Shown here piece after piece: positions 6,163 to 14,458 of a DNA stretch of 64,000 nucleotides. Source of the stretch: Novispirillum itersonii (GTDB lineage: Bacteria; Pseudomonadota; Alphaproteobacteria; Rhodospirillales; Rhodospirillaceae). The first letter of the stretch is position 1, and every line of letters starts with the position of its first letter. The notes below the pieces were generated by a model that saw only the letters and a list, made by a program, of their open reading frames with translations, had not been told where the DNA came from and searched no databases. The stretch is from assembly GCF_014205675.1 (NCBI RefSeq), contig NZ_JACIIX010000002.1, positions 1-64,000 on the forward strand. The letters run 5' to 3'. The position numbers and the translations under genes were made by a program.

Positions 6163-8040
6163 ATGGCAAACTCATTCTCCTCGATTGATCACTTGCGTAA
6201 GTTCTTTGACAAAGATGGTGTGAACTTTGGGGAGCTTGAGGATGCCGTTGCTGCTGAAATCGATGCGCTGCCTGAAGATGCGCCGAAGGAGCAGCTTGAA
6301 GCCTGTTATCTGTTGATTGCTCTGGCCTGTTTACAGCGGGGGGCTCTGGATCTTGCATGGGAGTATGCGTCAGCGGCGCATGACATTAATCCTGATCGCT
6401 CAGAGACCTGTCAGATTCTGTCGGTCTGCGGATCCCGTGTCGGGCATTTCGAGAACGCGGCCTATTTCCTCAAGCTGCTGAATGCCAGTGTCCCCAGTGA
6501 TGAGGCGTGGATTACAGAGTTCGTGGTTCCTCACCTTCCTGATGTCGCCGCTGAGTTTGTAAAGATCGATGAGGCCCCCTTTGAGAAAAAGGGGGAACAG
6601 CTTTTACAGTCCGGTATGCTTGAGGACGCAGAGCGGTGCTTCCGCATTCATCTGTCGTTCTTTCCCCAAGCCTTGGGTGCCTTGATCGGTGTTGTCCGCT
6701 GCCTGATAGCGGCGAATGAGGTCGATGCGGCACTGAATATGCTTCGGGCTGCCCGGGTGATACACCCTGACAACATGCAGATCGTTGATCTGATGGCGGC
6801 ATTGCTGCATCAGTCCGGTGATTTCAGAAGCGCGAACGCGTTGTTCCGCTCGACCCTTCATGACTCTGCTGATGTCGGGCGTCACGCCTTTGCCCTGAAC
6901 CATATGCTCGAAGATCCGACGGTTCCGGCGCAGGAAATCAAGGAGCGGCAGCATCGTCTGGCGAAACTGGTCCGTCAGGGCATCAAGGGGGCTCCGCTGA
7001 TGCCCGCGATGCCGACGATGAGCAATGAGACGCTGACTCTGGCCTACTTCCTGGATCCGCTGAGGTCGGCTGCGGAACAGACTGTGCTGGCTGATATTCT
7101 GCGCCATCATACGGCCCCGGCCTGTCGCGTGGTGGGAATTGGTATCGGGCCGCTCAGTGCCTTCCATAACGAGGTTTATAAGAGCGCGGTCCAGTCGTGG
7201 GTGGACGTCAGCGGTCTGTCTGACCGGACTCTGGCCCGGGTTATCGGCACCGAAACACCGGATGCGCTGATTGTCACCGGTGATCTGCGCTATCCGCAGG
7301 CCCTCTCTCTGCTGTGCAACCGTATTGCACCCTGTCAGGGGCTGATCAGCCGGCTGCCGGATCCGCTTGATCTGCCGTATCTGGATCTGTTCTTCCCCGA
7401 GACGGTTGGCAGCGCGTTGTCTCTCCCGTTGCTGCAGGCGCAGGATCCGGCTCCTTCCGGGGTTCCTGACGGGGCGGATGTCCTGATCGGGCTGGCCGGT
7501 GATTTCCGTGATTTTGACCCCGAAATTCTGGCCTCGCTCGCTGTGGCGCTGACATCCTTGCCGAAGGTGACCCTGCTGGTGCAGAACCGCGGCTATGATC
7601 TTGAGGCAGTGCGGGCAAGCCTGCTCAACCGCTTTGGTACGTTTGGTCTGGCGCACCGGGTCGATGCCGTCGATGTTGCGTCCGGTCTGGAGCTCTGCCA
7701 GAACAGCACTCTGTTGGTGCTTCCGAATGGTTCGCCGTCGTCCCAATGGGTTGTTGATGCCCTGGCGGCAGGAATCCCCTGTCTGACAGTTTCCCCGTCT
7801 GCCCGCCATCTGCAGGGGCCTGCGGCGACCCTGCGGGCTCTCGGGTTGCAGTCATGCGTGGCTGAGACCATAAGTGACCTGCCTGCGATGGTCCGGGATT
7901 GGGTTGATGCGCAGGATGAGCGGGCAGCCTTCAGGCAAAATTCTGCAGGACTTCTGGCCGGGTCAGATCTGTTTGATCTTGCGGGTCATGCCAGCCGGAT
8001 TGAAGGTGCTGTACGCGCTCATCTGTCGACGCTTTCCTGA
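6163..8040 (+). CDS. TPR protein with glycosyltransferase-like C-terminal half (putative flagellin glycosyltransferase)
   Basis: This 625-residue protein has an all-helical N-terminal half (about residues 1-270) with TPR-like pairs such as ALACLQRGALDLAWEYASAA and EQLLQSGMLEDAERCFRIHL. The C-terminal half (about 300-600) has alternating strands and helices ending in TLLVLPNGSPSSQWVVDALA followed by AGIPCLTVSP. That layout resembles OGT/SPINDLY-type GT41 enzymes and GT-B donor domains. It lies between flaF and a Maf glycosyltransferase, 11 nt before the latter, so a role in flagellin glycosylation is likely but inferred. No signal peptide or membrane segment is seen. The ATG at 6163 was chosen over an upstream TTG because GGGATG precedes it. 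Family assignment is tentative. Confidence 0.6.
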   Translation: MANSFSSIDHLRKFFDKDGVNFGELEDAVAAEIDALPEDAPKEQLEACYLLIALACLQRGALDLAWEYASAAHDINPDRSETCQILSVCGSRVGHFENAAYFLKLLNASVPSDEAWITEFVVPHLPDVAAEFVKIDEAPFEKKGEQLLQSGMLEDAERCFRIHLSFFPQALGALIGVVRCLIAANEVDAALNMLRAARVIHPDNMQIVDLMAALLHQSGDFRSANALFRSTLHDSADVGRHAFALNHMLEDPTVPAQEIKERQHRLAKLVRQGIKGAPLMPAMPTMSNETLTLAYFLDPLRSAAEQTVLADILRHHTAPACRVVGIGIGPLSAFHNEVYKSAVQSWVDVSGLSDRTLARVIGTETPDALIVTGDLRYPQALSLLCNRIAPCQGLISRLPDPLDLPYLDLFFPETVGSALSLPLLQAQDPAPSGVPDGADVLIGLAGDFRDFDPEILASLAVALTSLPKVTLLVQNRGYDLEAVRASLLNRFGTFGLAHRVDAVDVASGLELCQNSTLLVLPNGSPSSQWVVDALAAGIPCLTVSPSARHLQGPAATLRALGLQSCVAETISDLPAMVRDWVDAQDERAAFRQNSAGLLAGSDLFDLAGHASRIEGAVRAHLSTLS

Positions 8041-8051
8041 CAGGGTTTAGA

Positions 8052-10028
8052 ATGACCAGTCTCTCTTTGTATGACCGCAATGCTGAGGCTATTCAGCGTC
8101 ATCTGCCTGCCCTGTGGGACGCATTGTCCGATGTCACGCCTTTTTCAACCGTGGTCTGGGATGGTGACGTTCCGGTCAACATTGATCTGGGTGGGGCTTC
8201 TCTGTATCCGGAGCCGGTTCAGTCTTGGAATGAGCGGCAGATGGCCGACATTCCCGGGGATCCGGGCGAGCTGATTTTCGGTAATATCCTGCACTGTAAC
8301 CCGACCAAGGTCATTTTTCCGATGGTCAATCAGGTGCGGGATTTTATTGATGAAAAGAAAATCTTTCTTTCTGAGAAAAGAAAGAAAGAGTTCAACTTTT
8401 CAATTATTCTCGGTGTTGGTTTAGGGCTGCATATCCCTGCTCTGACCAGTTCAGAGGAGGTAAAGCATTTCATCATTTACGAACCAACACTGGAATTCAT
8501 TAAGCATAGCCTCAATTTTGCTAACTGGCACGAGTTGCTGGAGAGAAAGGCTGACGGCAAGGTCGAAGTGACGGTGCTGTGGGGGCTTACCCCGGAAGAG
8601 GTGTCTGAGCGTATTCGGCGATTGGCAGGGGCCGCCGGACCTGAATTTATTGAGGGGACGACAATTCACCCTCATTATTATTCCGTCGATATCAAAGATA
8701 CCTTCAGGCTTGTCAGAAAAATTCTCCTCACCGAGTCCGGATCTTCCGGGTTTTTTGAGGATGAGCTGAACATGCTTTGTAACACAACGCGGAATCTTTT
8801 ACAGACTCCCAGCTTTCTTCTGAAGAAAATTGGTTTCATTCGGAAGAACATTCCAGCATTTATTGTCGCAGCCGGTCCTTCCCTCGATACTGATATTGAG
8901 CGGGTGAAGGAGCTTTCTGACCGGGCGATTATTGTGTCCTGCGGAACATCGCTGGGGATCTTGCTGAAGGCCGGGGTCACCCCCGATATTCATGTCGAGA
9001 ATGAAAACGTTCCGGCGACCAAAGTCGTTCTTGATGATCTTGCCAGCAAGTTTGATCTGTCGAAGATTATTCTGGCTGCAACCACGTCGATTATTCCGGG
9101 AGTTGCATCCCACTTTGCTGAAACGTGGTTTTATTATAGGGCCGGTCTGAGCAGCACCTATCTCTTCTCGTCACCAAGTGAGGCCCAGTACGGCTGCTTC
9201 CCCTTTGTTGCCAATGCAGCTTTGTCGGTTCTGATCCGTCTCGGGTTTGGGTCGATCTACCTCTTTGGCTGTGACTGCGGCAGTAAGGATGTCAGTCGGC
9301 ACCATGCCAGCGGCTCTGTTTATCACAGCAACACGTTGTTGGCCCCGGAGGACTCGGATCAGCGGTGGAAAAAGTCGCGGGACCGTGTTCTGCCGGGCAA
9401 CTTTGGTGGTTCGATTTATTCAACGCATCTATTTGATCTGTGCCGGTATTATCTTGGTCTTATGGGATTGTTTTATCACGCCGGGGAGCGCTTCAACTGC
9501 TCTGACGGCGCTAAGATTGATGGCTTTATTCCTCTCGACTCCTATGACATTGAGTTGCCGGAGCCTGCTATGTCGAAAGAGCAGGTTTTCACGCTGATTC
9601 GGGCGCAGCTGGAGATCCATAAGCCTTCCGATCTTGCAGATCAGCTTCGTGAGCGTGGCTCTGAAACTGTTCTTAAGGCGCCGGGAGAGTTTGTTGGGCA
9701 GCTGAAGGATGTTGTCTCTGCGGTTGAATACGGGGCATCGCCGTATCGCCGTCTGTCTGAGGATGTTCATAACCTTTTGCAGAAACTGACGACTGCGAAA
9801 GATCCTGCCTGTCTGGTGATGGAGACCTCAATTCGCTCGATGGTCCGCATTTCGGCATACTTTGGGACCCGGATTGATGACGAACAGCATGCGAGAGAGT
9901 TTTTCGAAGAGGCGAAATCGGCTATACTCAATTGCGCGGATGTCATGGCGCAAACGTGCCATGATGCGTTTCTACAATGGTGCGAGCTTCCGGATAATCC
10001 GTTCCGGCCAATCGCTTACTTTGAATAA
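8052..10028 (+). CDS. maf: Motility-associated factor (Maf) glycosyltransferase, DUF115/MptE-like
   Basis: The 658-residue protein carries the Maf signature: an N-terminal domain with IILGVGLGLHIPAL, then the DUF115 core starting at residues 269-279 with AFIVAAGPSLD, followed by IIVSCGTSLGILLKAGVTPD. Maf proteins transfer pseudaminic or legionaminic acid from the CMP sugar to Ser/Thr of flagellin in the cytoplasm before export. The pse genes around it supply the donor. It follows the TPR/glycosyltransferase-like gene by 11 nt and is probably co-transcribed. The region is less GC-rich than the rest of the window, as often seen for surface-glycan genes. Confidence 0.9.
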   Translation: MTSLSLYDRNAEAIQRHLPALWDALSDVTPFSTVVWDGDVPVNIDLGGASLYPEPVQSWNERQMADIPGDPGELIFGNILHCNPTKVIFPMVNQVRDFIDEKKIFLSEKRKKEFNFSIILGVGLGLHIPALTSSEEVKHFIIYEPTLEFIKHSLNFANWHELLERKADGKVEVTVLWGLTPEEVSERIRRLAGAAGPEFIEGTTIHPHYYSVDIKDTFRLVRKILLTESGSSGFFEDELNMLCNTTRNLLQTPSFLLKKIGFIRKNIPAFIVAAGPSLDTDIERVKELSDRAIIVSCGTSLGILLKAGVTPDIHVENENVPATKVVLDDLASKFDLSKIILAATTSIIPGVASHFAETWFYYRAGLSSTYLFSSPSEAQYGCFPFVANAALSVLIRLGFGSIYLFGCDCGSKDVSRHHASGSVYHSNTLLAPEDSDQRWKKSRDRVLPGNFGGSIYSTHLFDLCRYYLGLMGLFYHAGERFNCSDGAKIDGFIPLDSYDIELPEPAMSKEQVFTLIRAQLEIHKPSDLADQLRERGSETVLKAPGEFVGQLKDVVSAVEYGASPYRRLSEDVHNLLQKLTTAKDPACLVMETSIRSMVRISAYFGTRIDDEQHAREFFEEAKSAILNCADVMAQTCHDAFLQWCELPDNPFRPIAYFE

Positions 10029-10127
10029 AGATGGTATTGGTGGCTGGCCGGAAAAAATCCTCCCGGGATATTGTTCGGTTCAGCCTGTTTTTTGGCGGAA
10101 AAATAGGCTCTCGTTTTAAAGGGTTAA

Positions 10128-10160
10128 GGGATGCCTGCTAAAAGCAGGATGCCCATTTTT
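10128..10160 (+). terminator. Probable terminator after maf
   Basis: A hairpin with CCTGC/GCAGG core, internal loop and outer GGG/CCC pairs is followed by ATTTTTC. Imperfect stem, so moderate confidence. Confidence 0.5.
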
Positions 10161-10209
10161 CTTGATCTTCTCCGAGTCTCGGGATCAGGTCGCCGATGAC
10201 TGTCTTTTC

Positions 10210-10284
10210 TACCACAGGTTCCCTGTGGTACTGTGGCCTAGGCATCTCTTAAAGAGAGGTGCCCTTTCTGAGAGGAGAATCCTC
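10210..10284 (+). promoter_or_regulatory. Structured 5' leader with three hairpins; the last pairs with the ribosome-binding site
   Basis: Hairpin 1 is TACCACAGG-TTC-CCTGTGGTA (10210-10230, perfect 9-bp stem). Hairpin 2 is GGCATCTCTT-AAA-GAGAGGTGCC (10241-10263, 10 bp with two G.T pairs). Hairpin 3 is GAGGA-GAA-TCCTC (10272-10284); it contains the Shine-Dalgarno sequence GAGGAG and ends at the base before the ATG. This predicts that ribosome access is controlled, perhaps by a protein such as FlbT or by coupling to assembly. The structures are seen; the regulation is inference. Confidence 0.6.
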
Positions 10285-11373
10285 ATGGTTTTCGCGACGA
10301 CGCAGACCCTGAATGACACATTTGGCAGCTCCAGCATGCTGCGGATGCAGTTGCAGAATAACATTCAGGCCCGAGCCACTGCGGCCACAAAAATCATTGC
10401 CGACCAGACGGATGCCAAAGTCTCGATGATGGGACTTGAGCGCAGTAAGTGGGAAAATGTCCGCTCATCCATCGGTGAGGCAAAGCCGCAGTTTGAGGCG
10501 GCAGTGTCGGCGTTGCAGTCCGCAAAAAGCATGATCAGCGGCCTGCGGGGGATGGTCAACCGGGCGAATACCGCCACGGACCCGAATATGTACAAAGGCT
10601 ATGCGTCGACCTTTCAGTCGTACGTCAAGTCGGTTGTTTCGTCGCTGACCAGTGCCCAGGGGCGCACTCCGTTGCTGGCCGAAGGGGATGGCAAGAACAA
10701 CTCGGTCAGCTACAAGATCAGCACAACCGGGGCAGAGCAGATTGAATTCGGTCGTGATCTGGCGCCGAAGTACAGTCTGGTTTCTGGTGCCGATGTCTGG
10801 AAAGTGAACAGAAGCCAGAACATTCTGCAGCTGTATCGCGGCGACAAAGAACAGAACATGGCAGCCAATCTGACAAATGGCGTCAGGCTGGACGCAATTA
10901 ACCCGGATGGTTCCGTTAATTTTACAGTCGGTCCTGACGCTGCGACTCCGACATCCTATACCAATGCCACAATGACTTCCTCGGGTCTGCCTTTGAGGGA
11001 TGTCTGGTATTACGAAGGCCTCGCGACAGAGGATGGGCGCAACCGCGCCGTGAAGGATCTGGAGCAGTTTGCCGCGACTCTGGATACTCAGATTGCCCGT
11101 TTTCAGGGTATGGCTGACGTCGCCGATTTTTATGATATCCGGGCAAAAGCAGCGATGGATGAGCTGGATGCTAAGGGGGCGTCAATTCAGGAAGACGCCC
11201 AGAAGCAGGCGAAGGAAATGCAGCAGACCCTTCAGCAGCAGGCTAACGTTCTGCTGCAGGCGCTCGACTCGTCTGCAGTGACGCAGTTGTCGTATGCTAA
11301 CCTGCTGAAGACTGCCTCTTCCGGGACCAAGGGGGCCAAGCTGTTTGACGCGATCTACAAAGTGACGGCCTGA
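10285..11373 (+). CDS. Uncharacterised protein of the flagellin locus (flagellin/axial-protein-like architecture)
   Basis: The 362-residue product is not recognised. It begins with Asn/Gln/Ala-rich helix (QLQNNIQARATAATKIIADQ, residues about 27-46), has a helical segment with MISGLRGMVNRANT, a beta-rich centre (about 130-230), and a long C-terminal helix with heptad-like QQTLQQQANVLLQALDSS. Long terminal helices around a variable beta centre recall flagellins, FlgL and other axial proteins, and there is no classical signal peptide, which would suit flagellar export. Known flagellin end motifs are absent. The ATG at 10285 follows GAGGAG, which is sequestered by a hairpin. A truncated paralogue lies at 600-857 on the other strand, so the two copies flank the island as inverted relatives. 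Confidence 0.65.
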   Translation: MVFATTQTLNDTFGSSSMLRMQLQNNIQARATAATKIIADQTDAKVSMMGLERSKWENVRSSIGEAKPQFEAAVSALQSAKSMISGLRGMVNRANTATDPNMYKGYASTFQSYVKSVVSSLTSAQGRTPLLAEGDGKNNSVSYKISTTGAEQIEFGRDLAPKYSLVSGADVWKVNRSQNILQLYRGDKEQNMAANLTNGVRLDAINPDGSVNFTVGPDAATPTSYTNATMTSSGLPLRDVWYYEGLATEDGRNRAVKDLEQFAATLDTQIARFQGMADVADFYDIRAKAAMDELDAKGASIQEDAQKQAKEMQQTLQQQANVLLQALDSSAVTQLSYANLLKTASSGTKGAKLFDAIYKVTA

Positions 11374-11386
11374 CGCAAAGAGCATG

Positions 11387-11433
11387 CCCGCTGATACCGT
11401 CTTCCGGCAGAGCCATAAGGCGATATCAGCGGG
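11387..11433. terminator. Possible bidirectional terminator between convergent genes
   Basis: A 10-bp perfect stem (CCCGCTGATA with TATCAGCGGG) encloses a 27-nt loop between the 10285-11373 gene and the convergent HAD gene. There is no long T-run on either side, so the assignment is weak. Confidence 0.35.
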
Positions 11434-11439
11434 ATATAT

Positions 11440-12099
11440 TTAAGTATGCCCGTTTAACAGGATCTCCCGCAGGTCATACAGTCTGTTTAGTCTCCCCTTA
11501 AACAGGGGAGACTTTTCTATCTGTCTGTCGAGGCTGGACTGACCGATGATGTATGTCCTTAGCCCGGCAGACACTGCAGCCGTTACCCCATTGCGGCTGT
11601 CTTCCACCGCCAGAGAGGTTTCGGGACTGAACTTGAATGCGGATAGGGCCCGTAGATAAGGCTGGGGGGCGGGCTTTGTCGCCGTAACGTCTTCTGCACC
11701 GATGATGCCTTCGAAGTAGTGCAGCAGGCCGTTCTGTTTCAGCCACGCCCTGACATGCTGCCGCCATCCGGATGTCACGATAACAATACGGTAGCCTGTG
11801 TCCTGTGCGGCTTGCAGCAGGGCTTCCGCGCCATAGGCGGGTTGGTAGAAGCCGGAGGCGGACTGAATCCGGGTCCGGTAATCGGTGAGCAGATCGGTTT
11901 GGGGCCCGGTAATAGTGTGGGCCAGAGCAAGTCTGGCCACAATTTCCCGCAGGGAAGAGCCATTCAGGGTCTCAAATTCCGCGTCGCTGGGGGTGCCGCC
12001 ATGATCGGTCACAAAAGACTGATAAGCCTGCCGCAGGCCGCTGATGCTATCTGCCAGAGTGCCGTCAAAATCCAGAAGAAGGCCGGGTGAGGGTGTCAT
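11440..12099 (-). CDS. HAD-superfamily phosphatase (phosphoglycolate phosphatase-like)
   Basis: The 219-residue protein has the full HAD set: motif I DFDGTLADS near residue 9 with the nucleophile and acid/base Asp, motif II in VIVTSGW, the conserved Lys in TKPAPQPYL, and motif IV AVEDSRNGV. It would be a soluble phosphatase of subfamily IA with a helical cap (KAxPxPxL-type loop). Its start ATG at 12099 overlaps the stop of the PseH-PseI gene (TAATG), so the two are coupled and it probably serves the same pathway. Standard pseudaminic acid synthesis needs no phosphatase, because PseI releases phosphate itself. Its substrate is therefore open: a sugar phosphate side product or house-cleaning role are both possible. 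Confidence 0.75.
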   Translation of the reverse strand: MTPSPGLLLDFDGTLADSISGLRQAYQSFVTDHGGTPSDAEFETLNGSSLREIVARLALAHTITGPQTDLLTDYRTRIQSASGFYQPAYGAEALLQAAQDTGYRIVIVTSGWRQHVRAWLKQNGLLHYFEGIIGAEDVTATKPAPQPYLRALSAFKFSPETSLAVEDSRNGVTAAVSAGLRTYIIGQSSLDRQIEKSPLFKGRLNRLYDLREILLNGHT

Positions 12100-13667
12100 T
12101 ATGTCCAGTCCCCGGTCTGTACGCCCTCTCCGGGCTGAATGGCACGGGTGGCTGTTTTGCCTTCGATGGTATCCATCCATTTCGGATGCAGGCCCTGTGT
12201 CTGCTTCCCCGGGCGGAGGATGGCGACATTGATGTCTTCCCGCAGGACATCTCCCGGTCGGATCTCCGTCATCGCCTGTATACCCCGACGGGCGAAGGAC
12301 CGCAGCTCCTGCTCGTCTTTCTGGACAGTCTTGCCCTTCTGGCCGAAAGCTGCTTCCATATCGCGGATGCGCGAGACCATCAGAGACAGTTCGTCTGCGG
12401 TAATGGCAAAGCTGTGGTCAGGGCCGGGCAGGGCATTGCTGAGCGTATAGTGCTTTTCAATGCAGCGGGCCCCAAGCGCAACGGCTCCGACCGGTCCGAT
12501 GACCGGGTCTCTGCTGTGATCAGAAAGCCCGACCGGTACTCCGAAGCGTTGCCGCAGATACGGGATGGCGGCGAGGTTAAGGCTTGAGAGCGGGGCCGGA
12601 TATTTGGCGGTACATTGCATCAGGCACAGGTCATGGCCACCCCGCTCCTGATAGTACTGGACGGACCATGCAATATCCTCCTCCGTTGCGGCCCCGGTGG
12701 ACAGGACCAGAGGTTTCTGGCTTTTGGCACACAGGTCGAGAAGCCGGGGATGGCTTGACTCGTAGGACGCGATTTTGTGGATCGCCACATAGGGGTCAAT
12801 CTGCGCAAAATCCTGCCGGGAGAATCCTGTGGACATGAAGTCGATCTGTTTTGAACGGCAGTATTGAGCCAGCCTCTCAATCATCTCGTAAGGCATTGCC
12901 AGATCAGAGAATATGGCCGAGATGTCTTCCTTAACACCGGCATCAGCGAGATAGTCTGACTTTCCTGCGTTGCTGACATACACGGTCTCAGGCCGGTAGG
13001 TCTGAAACTTAACGCAGTCAGCCTTAGCCTGTACCGCCGCATCAATCAGGGCTTTGGCCATGGCCATGTCCCGGTCCGGGGTACCCATCCGCCAGTTGGA
13101 TCCCGCTTCTGCGATGACATAGACACCGCCCCGTCGCCAGCGGGGGGATGTCAGTTCAACCGTGTAGCGGTAGATCGCGACAACCTCGCCGGTATCGTCA
13201 ACGCGATGTTCGGTCGCCACCGGCTCGCCATATCCCGCCGCCTTGAAGGCTTTGTATGACGCCACATTGTCACGGCGGACATCCGCAATAACGGAATCGA
13301 CACCGCGATCCCGCAGGTAGGGCAGAATTTCAGAGAGAATGACCGTTCCAAAGCCCTGTCCCCGCATCTCAGGCGCCAGGACAACCGACAGATCAACGCA
13401 CATCCCCGACAGGCCGTCAGGATGCGGATGGGGACGAAAGCGCAGGAAGGCCAACGGTTTGCCGTCAATGGAGGCAAAAACTGACGGGATCTCTGCCTTG
13501 ACGATGGTTCTGGCGTAGCTGTCCCAAAACGCGGGCCAGCTTTTGGCATCCTGATGGTAGGATGCGTGCAGGGTTTCCGGGTCGTTCCGCCATGACAGGA
13601 TGAGCCGGGCCTCTTCTTCTTTTGAAGCGCAGACAGAAAAGCGCATAGTGGGATTGGCCTGAGTCAT
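12099..13667 (-). CDS. Fused PseH acetyltransferase - PseI pseudaminic acid synthase
   Basis: This 522-residue polypeptide joins two pathway enzymes. Residues about 5-165 are a GNAT domain with the acetyl-CoA loop RGQGFG and the helix NVASYKAFKAAGY, matching PseH (4-amino N-acetylation). Residues about 175-430 are a NeuB-type domain with YVIAEAGSNW, DCVKFQTYRPE, HKIASYE, VGLSDHS and IEKHYTL. Residues about 455-520 are the SAF antifreeze-like domain with RGIQAMTEIRPGD. PseI condenses the 6-deoxy sugar with phosphoenolpyruvate to pseudaminic acid. PseG, which acts between these two steps, is not in the fusion. The ATG at 13667 follows TTGAGGAAC, a good ribosome-binding site. The downstream HAD phosphatase gene overlaps by one base. 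Confidence 0.9.
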   Translation of the reverse strand: MTQANPTMRFSVCASKEEEARLILSWRNDPETLHASYHQDAKSWPAFWDSYARTIVKAEIPSVFASIDGKPLAFLRFRPHPHPDGLSGMCVDLSVVLAPEMRGQGFGTVILSEILPYLRDRGVDSVIADVRRDNVASYKAFKAAGYGEPVATEHRVDDTGEVVAIYRYTVELTSPRWRRGGVYVIAEAGSNWRMGTPDRDMAMAKALIDAAVQAKADCVKFQTYRPETVYVSNAGKSDYLADAGVKEDISAIFSDLAMPYEMIERLAQYCRSKQIDFMSTGFSRQDFAQIDPYVAIHKIASYESSHPRLLDLCAKSQKPLVLSTGAATEEDIAWSVQYYQERGGHDLCLMQCTAKYPAPLSSLNLAAIPYLRQRFGVPVGLSDHSRDPVIGPVGAVALGARCIEKHYTLSNALPGPDHSFAITADELSLMVSRIRDMEAAFGQKGKTVQKDEQELRSFARRGIQAMTEIRPGDVLREDINVAILRPGKQTQGLHPKWMDTIEGKTATRAIQPGEGVQTGDWT

Positions 13668-13722
13668 ACGGTTCCTCAATTGTTGAGACTGTTTCTGCGG
13701 AAGGCTTGGTCAGAAGGCGACG

Positions 13723-14424
13723 ATGGAAAAAGAGCAGAAAGGATATCGGTTTACGGCCTTTTCGTCTCCCGTGATTATCAGGGAGCGCCCGGCGGTGCCT
13801 TTATCATCCTTTGTGCAGGAGAAGGTGGACGCCCTCTGGCAGGAGGCCCAGCAGTGCAGAGAGGAAGGCCGCCTGATGTTCGATGGCCGAGTTTATGCGC
13901 TTGCCGAACTGTCTGATACTGAGGTGATTATTGAGGAGCGTCGGTACCGGGAATTTTTTGCCGCCCGACTTGATCCCTCTTTACCGCTGGCAGTGGTACC
14001 CCTTGGGGTGATGGGGGGGCTCACCTGTCCCGAAGGGCTTGTGATCGGGCGTAGGGGGGCCTTTGTCTCTCTCTATCCCGGCCTGTGGGAGGTTGCGCCC
14101 TCTGGGACACTGGACTCCGTCTCGCCGCGGGATGTTCTGATCAGGGAGTGTCAGGAGGAGCTGCTTTTGGAGGGGGATGAAATCATTTGTGGAAACCACC
14201 CGATCGGTGTCATGTGTGCCGATGGTATCTATGATTTCGTATATAAAATAGAGACGGAAGTCTCTATCGGGGAATTGAAATTAAGAGTATCTAGAAATGA
14301 TCAGGAATACTCAGACCTGTCTGTAATCTCACCCTGTGATCTTCTGGTTTTTCCGCATAAGAAATTTATTCCCCACTCTGCGGCCATGATTCGGGATGTT
14401 TTGGGGGAAAATTTAATTTTTTGA
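13723..14424 (+). CDS. Nudix-like hydrolase with degenerate Nudix box
   Basis: The 233-residue protein has a Nudix-fold pattern: VVPLGVMGGLTCPEGLVIGRR, LWEVAPSGTLD, then RECQEELLLEG, which keeps the REx2EE metal-binding core. The rest of the box (Gx5Ex7) is one residue short and lacks the first Glu, so activity may be altered. N-terminal residues 1-70 are an unrelated helical/beta extension. A candidate substrate is a nucleotide sugar or CMP-sugar, given divergence from the PseH-PseI gene only 55 nt away, but this is inference. The last third is unusually AT-rich. IS481 follows 71 bp downstream. The ATG at 13723 follows AGAAGG. Confidence 0.6.
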   Translation: MEKEQKGYRFTAFSSPVIIRERPAVPLSSFVQEKVDALWQEAQQCREEGRLMFDGRVYALAELSDTEVIIEERRYREFFAARLDPSLPLAVVPLGVMGGLTCPEGLVIGRRGAFVSLYPGLWEVAPSGTLDSVSPRDVLIRECQEELLLEGDEIICGNHPIGVMCADGIYDFVYKIETEVSIGELKLRVSRNDQEYSDLSVISPCDLLVFPHKKFIPHSAAMIRDVLGENLIF

Positions 14425-14458
14425 CGGATAATTTTTAAAAGAAAAAGCGTGTACAGAG

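Noticed and set aside
6604-7809. 400-residue frame antisense to the TPR/glycosyltransferase-like gene
   Set aside because: Gln/Arg-rich translation without recognisable domains; the sense gene has a good start and operon context.
10029-10127. Sigma-54 promoter before the 10285 gene (TTGGCGGAAAAATAGGCTC)
   Set aside because: Spacing is GG-N11-GC, one base too long for sigma-54.
11440-12099. HAD protein as a NeuB-type 9-phosphate phosphatase
   Set aside because: The synthase here is of the PseI kind acting on a 6-deoxy sugar, which has no 9-phosphate, so this role does not follow from the pathway. Left as phosphatase of unknown substrate.
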